A DNA stretch of 32,029 nucleotides from an uncultured Ruminococcus sp. (GTDB taxonomy: Bacteria > Bacillota > Clostridia > Oscillospirales > Ruminococcaceae), in contig CAMWTO010000010.1 of assembly GCA_947177205.1 (NCBI GenBank), forward strand, positions 1 through 32,029, written 5' to 3'. The notes beneath the pieces are model-generated. The model saw only the letters and a program-made list of their open reading frames with translations, ran no database searches and had not been told where the DNA came from. Shown here piece by piece: positions 1 through 6,319 of this stretch (position 1 is its first letter; the number at the start of each line of letters is the position of its first letter). The translations under genes were made by a program, and so were the position numbers.

Positions 1-836
1 CTCCGGACGGTTATGAAGTTGCAACAGATATTACATTTGTAATTGAAAATGGCAAGCTGACAACCGTAGACAGCAACACAGTTGCAGAGGATGAAATCAT
101 TGTTATGGTTGATGAAGCAACCAAGGCAACTGTCAAGATTGACAAACAGGATGTATTTGGTGAAGAGGTAGAAGGTGCAACCCTGACACTTACTGGCAAA
201 GACAAGAACGGCAATACTGTTACATTTGAAGAAGATTCTCTGACAGTAGGCGGAAACGGCACAGCAGTCAATACTTCTGGCGAAGAATTAACATGGATTT
301 CCGGCAATGGTATCACAGAAATCAGCAATCTGCCGGACGGCACTTACACATTACATGAAGTAACTGCTCCGGACGGTTATGAAGTTGCAACAGATATTAC
401 ATTTGTAATTGAAAATGGCAAGCTGACAACCGTAGACAGCAACACAGTTGCAGAGGATGAAGTCATTGTTATGATTGATGAAACAACCAAGGCAACTGTC
501 AAGATTGACAAACAGGATGTATTTGGTGAAGAAGTAGAGGGCGCAACCCTGACACTCTTTGGCAGAGACAAGAACGGCAATACTGTTATATTTGAAGAAG
601 ATTCTCTGATAGTAGGCGGAAACGGCACAGCAGTCAATACTTCTGGCGAAGAATTAACATGGATTTCCGGCAATGGTATCACAGAAATCAGCAATCTGCC
701 GGACGGCACTTACACATTACATGAAGTAACTGCTCCGGACGGTTATGAAGTTGCAACAGATATTACATTTGTAATTGAAAATGGCAAACTGACAACCATA
801 GATAGTAATACCGTTGCAGAAGATGATGTAATTGTC
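1..836 (+). repeat. 366-bp tandem repeat encoding 122-residue CnaB units
   Basis: The sequence beginning CTCCGGACGGTTATGAAGTT recurs at 1, 367 and 733, and the ATG in IVM(V/I)D recurs at 105, 471 and 837, so the period is exactly 366 bp. Two complete units (105-470 and 471-836) differ at only about 8 of 122 residues (for example T/F, K/R, T/I and E/D changes). The left unit is cut by the window edge. Such similarity at DNA level suggests recent duplication or continuing homogenisation. Confidence 0.95.
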
Positions 837-1382
837 ATGATTGATGAAGCGAAAAAGGAAGAAACCACAACATCTCATGGCGAAGTTGTTTTACCTATTG
901 ATGGTTCTGAAACAACAACATCTCATGGTGAAGGGGATAGCTGGTTCGAATGGTCTGAAACAACAACATCTCATGGCGAAGTTGTTTTACCTATTGACGG
1001 TTCTGAAACAACAACAGCTACAACGAAAGAATCCGCTGCACCAGCAAGTGAAACAACTACTACAGAAACAACAGCAACTACTACAACCAATACTGAAACG
1101 ACTACCACTACTGACACAACTACTACGGAAACAACAACTACTACAAATACTACCACACTAATTTCAAGTTCTTCCAGCACAGCAAGAACAAATACAGTAA
1201 AAACAAATACTAACAACACAGTTTCAAGATCTACTACACCTGCAACAAACAGAACTACTTCCAACAATACAACAGCAAGTGCTAGCCCGAAAACAGGCTC
1301 TAAGGAGATTGAAGTAACAATTAGTTTACTTGCAGTTTCCGGAATCGCACTCTTCCTGACACGCAGAAAAGATGATGAATAA
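1..1382 (+). CDS. Sortase-anchored surface protein with tandem CnaB/SpaA isopeptide domains (5' end outside window)
   Basis: The frame is open from base 3, so the start lies upstream; residues here are numbered from the Met at 105. At least three CnaB (SpaA-type prealbumin-like) units follow one another, the first cut by the window edge. Each carries a Lys in KIDKQD (K14, K136), a Glu in HEVTAPDGY (E85, E207) and an Asp in IVMID or IVMVD (D3, D125, D247). This is the Lys-Glu-Asp set that forms spontaneous intramolecular isopeptide bonds in this fold. Then come a 16-residue repeat (253-300) and a long Thr/Ser-rich stalk. The C terminus (394-425) has SPKTG, a hydrophobic stretch and a TRRKDDE tail, a sorting signal with a non-LPXTG motif. 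The expected location is the cell wall, as a stalked adhesin, pilin-like protein or anchor. The ligand-binding part would be upstream and is not visible. The family call is confident; the specific role is unknown. Confidence 0.88.
   Translation, partial: PDGYEVATDITFVIENGKLTTVDSNTVAEDEIIVMVDEATKATVKIDKQDVFGEEVEGATLTLTGKDKNGNTVTFEEDSLTVGGNGTAVNTSGEELTWISGNGITEISNLPDGTYTLHEVTAPDGYEVATDITFVIENGKLTTVDSNTVAEDEVIVMIDETTKATVKIDKQDVFGEEVEGATLTLFGRDKNGNTVIFEEDSLIVGGNGTAVNTSGEELTWISGNGITEISNLPDGTYTLHEVTAPDGYEVATDITFVIENGKLTTIDSNTVAEDDVIVMIDEAKKEETTTSHGEVVLPIDGSETTTSHGEGDSWFEWSETTTSHGEVVLPIDGSETTTATTKESAAPASETTTTETTATTTTNTETTTTTDTTTTETTTTTNTTTLISSSSSTARTNTVKTNTNNTVSRSTTPATNRTTSNNTTASASPKTGSKEIEVTISLLAVSGIALFLTRRKDDE
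861..1004 (+). repeat. Three 48-bp (16-residue) repeats, ETTTSHGE plus eight variable residues
   Basis: Three consecutive 16-residue units lie at 861-908, 909-956 and 957-1004. Each begins ETTTSHGE. Units 1 and 3 continue VVLPIDGS, whereas unit 2 continues GDSWFEWS. They join the last CnaB domain to the Thr-rich stalk. Confidence 0.85.
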
Positions 1383-1406
1383 TCTGATTTGCAAATAAAC
1401 AGATAC

Positions 1407-1440
1407 AAGAAGAACGGCAGTTTTGCCGTTCTTCTTATTC
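1407..1440 (+). terminator. Rho-independent terminator of the surface-protein gene
   Basis: A perfect 13-bp stem (AAGAAGAACGGCA, 1407-1419, with its complement 1424-1436) closes a GTTT loop and runs into a pyrimidine-rich tail, 24 bp after the stop codon. Confidence 0.85.
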
Positions 1441-1466
1441 TATCAAATTCTATCAAAAATTCTATC

Positions 1467-1495
1467 AAAAAAGTCTAGCTTTTCACTGGACTTTT
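1467..1495 (-). terminator. Hairpin terminator for the minus-strand gene cluster
   Basis: Bases 1469-1478 pair with 1486-1495 across a 7-nt loop (AAAAGTCTAG against CTGGACTTTT, one wobble position). Read on the minus strand the stem is followed by a run of six T (complement of 1467-1472), as expected for the end of the transcript from 1557-2672. It could also work weakly on the plus strand. Confidence 0.6.
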
Positions 1496-1506
1496 CTGAC
1501 AAACTG

Positions 1507-1534
1507 AGCGTGTTATGCAGAAACATAACACGCT
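1507..1534. repeat. 11-bp inverted repeat between convergent genes, possible accessory terminator
   Basis: AGCGTGTTATG (1507-1517) and CATAACACGCT (1524-1534) form a perfect 11-bp stem with a 6-nt loop. Neither strand has an immediate T-run (the nearest is TTTTTT near 1547), so termination is less certain than at the two hairpins to its left. Confidence 0.5.
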
Positions 1535-1556
1535 GTTTGTTGTGAATTTTTTAATC

Positions 1557-2672
1557 TTATTTATTCATCATTTGCCCATTCTGCCAAGTCTTTACACTGC
1601 ATAAAAACAGAATCTGTGTGTATTCCGGATCTTGTGCGGATGCCATGATAGTTTCCATGTCCGCCTGGTGCAGATCAATCATGCAAATTTCATGATAATG
1701 CTGAATCAGGAACGGAATCATGCAGTCTGCGAAATCATCTTTGTATAATAATAATTTCTTATGATTGTCCAAATTCGTCCGGATTACAAGCTTTTCACAG
1801 GGTTCTCCCAGATAATAGCGATATAAATCCGGATCGTCGTTTTCGGATTCCAGGACAGAAATATCATGCAGACTGTCCCGGCTTCTGGCTTGCCCATTCT
1901 GGTCATACGCCTGGATTTCCGTAATCTCTGCACCGGTTTCATAGTAATAACAATCCAGAATATCCGGCTTGACGGCATGATAAAGCGTTTCCTGATACAA
2001 ATCTCCCCGGAAATCCATGTTCAAATGCGAAATAACATAGCGCTGATAGGGAACAGGTGCAAAGCCCATTTTCTGAATTGCCGACTGATAGACGTAATAT
2101 GCCCCGTAACTCGTCCAGTGCGAATCTGTCCTGTAATAGATATAATCTTCTTTCAGGGAACGCAAAATATGATACGTGTCAATGCACCGGATGCCGCTTT
2201 CTGTTTCGGCATAGACTTCCTTAATGAAACTCTCCTGGTCGGATGTCGGCGCATTCGCCGGGAGCTGACTTTCGTAGATGCCTGCCGCCGTTGGGACAAG
2301 AATGAAATACATCGGAACATTGGCTTTTTCGTAACACTGATTGATAAAAGATGCATCCGGCTGTGTGTCGCAGACGAATTTTTCCATCAAACCTTGTTTG
2401 GTGACATACACATCCTGGATCATCTTTTCGCCGATTAACAAATTTGCCTGATTCTTAATCTGGAACAGATCATCATGAAAGCCCACATGCTTTTGTAAAT
2501 AATATTCCAGATCTTCACCCCATTGACCACTGACAAAACCATCCCAGGAAAAAACCGGAAAATCCGTCTTGTCAAATTCCTGAATTGTCTGTATCAGTAT
2601 CATTCCATAAACAAGAAAAATCACAAGAATGACTCTGTAATATAATTTTGATAACTGGTGCAATTTTTTCAT
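1557..2672 (-). CDS. DHHW/AlgJ-like membrane-anchored protein of an MBOAT cluster
   Basis: A 371-residue protein with one N-terminal membrane segment (VILVIFLVYGMILI) and an extracytoplasmic domain. It resembles the DHHW/AlgJ/AlgX group of SGNH-like proteins that partner MBOAT acyltransferases in polysaccharide O-acetylation: YYRTDSHWTSYGAY carries the DxHW element, and a short Y(V/I)TKQGLM-like segment precedes the core as in this group. I start it at the ATG at 2672, six bases after AGGAG (2679-2683), rather than at the upstream in-frame TTG at 2687. It is last in the minus-strand run, 28 bp after the unknown gene at 2701-3207, and is followed by hairpins at 1467-1534. The likely role is final acyl transfer to, or recognition of, a cell-surface glycan; the substrate is unknown. 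Confidence 0.7.
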   Translation of the reverse strand: MKKLHQLSKLYYRVILVIFLVYGMILIQTIQEFDKTDFPVFSWDGFVSGQWGEDLEYYLQKHVGFHDDLFQIKNQANLLIGEKMIQDVYVTKQGLMEKFVCDTQPDASFINQCYEKANVPMYFILVPTAAGIYESQLPANAPTSDQESFIKEVYAETESGIRCIDTYHILRSLKEDYIYYRTDSHWTSYGAYYVYQSAIQKMGFAPVPYQRYVISHLNMDFRGDLYQETLYHAVKPDILDCYYYETGAEITEIQAYDQNGQARSRDSLHDISVLESENDDPDLYRYYLGEPCEKLVIRTNLDNHKKLLLYKDDFADCMIPFLIQHYHEICMIDLHQADMETIMASAQDPEYTQILFLCSVKTWQNGQMMNK

Positions 2673-2700
2673 GAATAGCTCCTGCAAAATTTAATTCAAT

Positions 2701-3207
2701 TTATCTGATTTCCTGAAATGTAAATTCATACGGCGTGATATAAGATCGTCTGCGTTCTAAGCGTTCATAAATATAATTCATCCATTCATGATCAAAAGAA
2801 AAATTTTCATCTTCTAAGAAACGATCATCCAGGATAACTTTATCCGGCGCATATTGTTTCAGGATTTCTCCGTCACAGGAAAATATTTCATGCATTTCCG
2901 CAATGCAAATCCCATGATGTTCCAGAATTTTCAGAAAAGCTTCCGGACATTCCCGGATGACCAGTGCGACCGGATAATATCTTGAAATAAAAGCAATTTT
3001 CTGATTCTGGTTATGATCATAGACAAGATACCAGTTTTTTCCCTGATCATCAAAATCACAGGTAATATTCTGCGACTCCCGGATCTGTTCCCATGGAAAA
3101 TCAGAAATAATATCCTGATTCCAGGAGAATTCTGAAAATTCCGTACGCCGTCTGGATGCAGATAATCCCTCCGCAAACACTGTTGTTAAATCATGTATCC
3201 TGCTCAT
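2701..3207 (-). CDS. Hypothetical protein between MBOAT and DHHW genes
   Basis: A 168-residue protein that I do not recognise. It has no signal peptide or membrane segment, so it is probably cytoplasmic. It is rich in acidic and aromatic residues, with Cys at three places and a C-terminal half containing DDRFLEDENFSFDHEWMNYI. A clear AAAGGAG lies about 8 bases before the ATG at 3207. It sits 31 bp after the MBOAT gene and 28 bp before the DHHW gene, so it is almost certainly cotranscribed with both and may serve the same glycan-modifying function. Real gene: likely, from its strong ribosome binding site and close packing. Function: unknown. Confidence 0.65.
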   Translation of the reverse strand: MSRIHDLTTVFAEGLSASRRRTEFSEFSWNQDIISDFPWEQIRESQNITCDFDDQGKNWYLVYDHNQNQKIAFISRYYPVALVIRECPEAFLKILEHHGICIAEMHEIFSCDGEILKQYAPDKVILDDRFLEDENFSFDHEWMNYIYERLERRRSYITPYEFTFQEIR

Positions 3208-3238
3208 AATAATTTCTCCTTTCTGATGATTCTAAATT

Positions 3239-4603
3239 CTAAATTAGTAAAAACAGCATTGTGTTCTCTTCCTGTTTCTGATATACCATGAATGCCATAC
3301 AGAAAACCAGGAGTGTGCCGAAGAACACCGGCTTAAAAAATGCCATTTTTTTCCCGATTTCCGCCTGGCTGAAACGTTCTTCAATATTCCGGAACAGATC
3401 CGTTGCAATGTAAAAGCCGATTAATAATAATCCCAGATAAGACACAAAATAATACAGACCGTTTCTGTCCGTCAGTCCGTCCCCGAAACCAAGCATGGCT
3501 TTCCAATAAAGCGCCGTCTGGGAAAAATTCTCCGAGAAGAACAAAACCCATAGAAATTGCAGGAAAATCCCGGAACTGATCCCGCTACATACAGGGTGTT
3601 TCCGGATGAAATGTTCTTCCAGAAATAATTTCTCTGACAGCAGACAAATTCCGATTAACAGTCCCCACAACAGAAACTGTGTTCCTGCGCCATACCATGC
3701 ACCAATCAGGACTCCCATCAGGACAAAACCGGCACAGGCAAGAAAATTTTTAAAATTATTTTTAAAATTAATCTTTGGGAAACAGCTCCGGAAATTTTTT
3801 TCAAACCACGCCAGCAGAGTACAGTTCCAGTTCTGCATAAACGCCATCACACCGGATGTAAAAAACGGATGATTGAAATTTATGGGAAGATCATAGCCGA
3901 TACACCTGCCCAGTCCCCTTGCCATTTCAGAATACCCCAGTAATTCAAAATACAGATACATCGAGAATGTTATTGTCATCAGCCACGCCGTGAGCATACT
4001 CATTTCCTGCGGTAAAATTTTCCGGAGCTGATAAAATACATACCCGAATGTATCAGCTAAGACCACTTTTTCAGCCAGTCCCTTAATAAAAATTGCCATT
4101 CCGTCACTGAGTGCCATGATATCCTGTCTGAGATTCTCGGATTGCTTTTTAAAAATTTCATAAGGCATGAAAACCGGAAACAAGACTAGATAACTGCCGA
4201 GCCGGAAAAAATTCCGTTCTGACGGATGATGTTTTTGATAAATCCCCAGAAGATAACCAATCCCCTGGAGCGTCCGGACAGCAGTCCCGACAGGGAAGCT
4301 ATCTGCTTTATGTCTCAGATAGAGCAATAACAGAATCTGTAATCCCACAGAGAAATATAAAATTATCCCGGATAAAAAACGGTGTTTTTTCTGTTTTTTG
4401 AGAATTGCAAGCAAAATTCCGACGGCATACACATAACAAAGCTGTCCGGTCAGGAGCAGGAGCGACGGCCATCCCCCCCGGCCGTACGACAAAAAACTGC
4501 CAATCCATATATACATCTGTTTGCTTTTTCCGGGGATGCAGTAATAGACAATCAGAAATAACGGCAAGCCGAACAGCAAAAAACGGAGCGATACAAGTAG
4601 CAT
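3239..4603 (-). CDS. MBOAT-family membrane protein lacking the catalytic histidines
   Basis: A 454-residue polytopic membrane protein of the AlgI/DltB-like MBOAT family. The order of family landmarks is kept: an N-terminal hydrophobic pair, a YFELLGYSEMARGLGR block (cf. YFDFSGYSDMAIGLGR), NFNHPF, and GAWYGAGTQFLLWG. The usual WHGAG is WYGAG here (Tyr304, codon at 3692-3694). The later LxHG position is LLIG (Ile317), and the usual RRWHISL block is QNWNCTL. MBOAT proteins move acyl groups across or onto surface glycans using that His, so this copy may be inactive, structural, or using another residue. It starts at 4603 with AAGGG upstream, 1 bp from the stop of rnmV, and is followed by the unknown and DHHW genes, the usual partners of MBOAT systems. 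The family is fairly certain; the activity is doubtful. Confidence 0.75.
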   Translation of the reverse strand: MLLVSLRFLLFGLPLFLIVYYCIPGKSKQMYIWIGSFLSYGRGGWPSLLLLTGQLCYVYAVGILLAILKKQKKHRFLSGIILYFSVGLQILLLLYLRHKADSFPVGTAVRTLQGIGYLLGIYQKHHPSERNFFRLGSYLVLFPVFMPYEIFKKQSENLRQDIMALSDGMAIFIKGLAEKVVLADTFGYVFYQLRKILPQEMSMLTAWLMTITFSMYLYFELLGYSEMARGLGRCIGYDLPINFNHPFFTSGVMAFMQNWNCTLLAWFEKNFRSCFPKINFKNNFKNFLACAGFVLMGVLIGAWYGAGTQFLLWGLLIGICLLSEKLFLEEHFIRKHPVCSGISSGIFLQFLWVLFFSENFSQTALYWKAMLGFGDGLTDRNGLYYFVSYLGLLLIGFYIATDLFRNIEERFSQAEIGKKMAFFKPVFFGTLLVFCMAFMVYQKQEENTMLFLLI

Positions 4604-4604
4604 A

Positions 4605-5210
4605 TCACAAAATCCCTTTCTGTTCCTGCTGATAGAACTGTTCTGTGATTTCCTTGAATTCTTCTTTTGTCATCCTGGAATTGAGAATTTCCAGAAGTCC
4701 GGATGAGGAGAGCATTTCCGGAAGTTGCAACATTCTCTGGAATGCTCTGCGTCTTTCTGCGCTGTCCGGTCTGCCATTGAATCCTGCAAGATACAAATCC
4801 GTCTTTGTGATCTGTTCCCCGGATGGCTTTTCTTCCGTGAAAACACCGGCTTTCCGGAATGCCTCCCGCAAAATCCCGGAATCAATTCCCTCTACGCCAA
4901 GCTTGCCCTCGGCAGATGGTTTGGCTTTGCGTTTTTCTTTTCCGAAAATATCCGGGATGTAAATATGCCGGATATCGCCCTCCGGGACAGCGCCCCGGAT
5001 ATAATTCCGGATCTGGAATCCCGCTCTGTCAGAATCTGTTACAATCAAAATGCCTGTCGTCTTTGCATAATACCGGATTAATTCCAGTAATTCCGGATTT
5101 TTATAAATCTGGAAACCATTTGTCTGGAGAATCACTGCTTGCACAATGGATGCAAGTTTGATTTTATCATATTTTCCCTCTACAATAATTGCCTGTCTGA
5201 CCTGGAGCAT
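4605..5210 (-). CDS. rnmV: Ribonuclease M5 (5S rRNA maturation)
   Basis: A 201-residue protein with an N-terminal TOPRIM domain: AIIVEGKYDKIKL supplies the Glu of the first motif and ILIVTDSDRAG the DxD motif. It continues with the GILREAF and TKTDLYLAGF elements typical of RNase M5. The enzyme trims precursor 5S rRNA in the cytoplasm of Gram-positive bacteria. The start at 5210 follows AGGAGG closely. It lies 41 bp after holA, in an AT-rich gap with TATAAT-like sequence, and 1 bp before the MBOAT gene, so a housekeeping gene and the glycan-modification group probably share a transcript. In many Bacillota this gene sits next to rsmA; that partner is absent here. Confidence 0.85.
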   Translation of the reverse strand: MLQVRQAIIVEGKYDKIKLASIVQAVILQTNGFQIYKNPELLELIRYYAKTTGILIVTDSDRAGFQIRNYIRGAVPEGDIRHIYIPDIFGKEKRKAKPSAEGKLGVEGIDSGILREAFRKAGVFTEEKPSGEQITKTDLYLAGFNGRPDSAERRRAFQRMLQLPEMLSSSGLLEILNSRMTKEEFKEITEQFYQQEQKGIL

Positions 5211-5251
5211 GGAAGAGCCTCCTGTATATATTATAATTATAAATTATTATT

Positions 5252-6319
5252 TTAAGATAATCCCAGCATTTCTATGATTGCTTGTTCAAATAACACTCGC
5301 TCATCTGCCGTGCCAGCGTGCATTTTCTGTTCACATTCGCACAGGATCTGCAAACATCCGGCAATCTGTTCCGGAGACTGTTTCATGCTGTCCTGGAATG
5401 CCCTTTCTGCCATAAACCGGAACGCATAGCCAAAATCCTCCATCATGTCCTGAACGGTCTTGTTTTCATACCGGGCGGCGCAGGCTCTTTGCATGTCAAT
5501 CATACTCCCGGCAATGACTGCCATCAGATAGGACATATCCAGACGACGTGCCAGAAGATCATCCACAACGTGCATGGCATCTGCTGTTTTGTGTCTTAAA
5601 ATTGCATTGGTAAGCATATATACCGTTGTTTCCAGGGATGGGACAACCATTTCCCGGATTAATTCTACTGTGATTTTCTGATTTTCGGTATTCATATCTG
5701 TATCCGGATCTGTATCCAGATAAGAACAGAGCTTATCCAGTTCGTTCCGGATCAGCAGACTATCACAGTTGCAATATGTCGCCAATAACTGCGCCGCCGG
5801 ACGTTCCATCTCACAGCCACGCTTCTTCACAGTTGTTATTATTTCCGTTGTTAATTGTGAAACAGTTTTCAGATCCAAACAAATAGCAAGACCGTTCTTG
5901 TCGATGTAATTCCATAATTTCTGATTCTGTCCCACTGGTTTCCGGTTCTTGCCAGTCTTTCCGCCGTAAATATCAAATCCCGTGACATCAAATAGTAACA
6001 CTGTCTGCGGCGGCACTTCTTCCAGGATTTTCAATAAATTTTTTCTCTCAGATTCCCGGAGCTGATCCATGTTGCAGTCATGAATATAAATGCAGTTATA
6101 TTCTGTGAACATTGGACATAACTGAATTTCGTCCCCTAACTGCTCTAAATTCAAATTCTGTCCGTCAAGCTTTGTAAGATTCTCTGTTCCTCCCATTGCT
6201 TTCCGGATGAATTCCACTGCCTGCTGGACTCGCAGAAGATCGCTCCCATAAACATAATATAAATTCACAATCTGCTTCCGGATTTGCTCCCGGAGCGATT
6301 TGATATCAAGAATTGTCAT
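5252..6319 (-). CDS. holA: DNA polymerase III subunit delta
   Basis: A 355-residue protein of the HolA type, the clamp-loader subunit that opens the beta clamp. The N terminus carries the YYVYGSDLLRVQQAVEFI element (cf. LLYGEE..L in the family). A PQTVLLFDV segment and a long helical C-terminal part with MLTNAILRHKTADAM and DLLARR follow. The first 14 bases overlap the end of comEC, so translation is probably coupled. The comEC-holA order is common in Bacillota. Length is near the usual 330-350 residues. Confidence 0.85.
   Translation of the reverse strand: MTILDIKSLREQIRKQIVNLYYVYGSDLLRVQQAVEFIRKAMGGTENLTKLDGQNLNLEQLGDEIQLCPMFTEYNCIYIHDCNMDQLRESERKNLLKILEEVPPQTVLLFDVTGFDIYGGKTGKNRKPVGQNQKLWNYIDKNGLAICLDLKTVSQLTTEIITTVKKRGCEMERPAAQLLATYCNCDSLLIRNELDKLCSYLDTDPDTDMNTENQKITVELIREMVVPSLETTVYMLTNAILRHKTADAMHVVDDLLARRLDMSYLMAVIAGSMIDMQRACAARYENKTVQDMMEDFGYAFRFMAERAFQDSMKQSPEQIAGCLQILCECEQKMHAGTADERVLFEQAIIEMLGLS

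Noticed and set aside
971-1468. Minus-strand Val-rich open frame of 165 codons
   Set aside because: It is the antisense of the Thr-rich ACT/ACA repeats and covers the terminator; a low-complexity shadow.
1437-1471. ATTCTATCAAA triple repeat as a CRISPR or att-like element
   Set aside because: Units are about 10-12 bp with no spacers, tRNA or integrase nearby; treated as simple AT-rich sequence between terminators.
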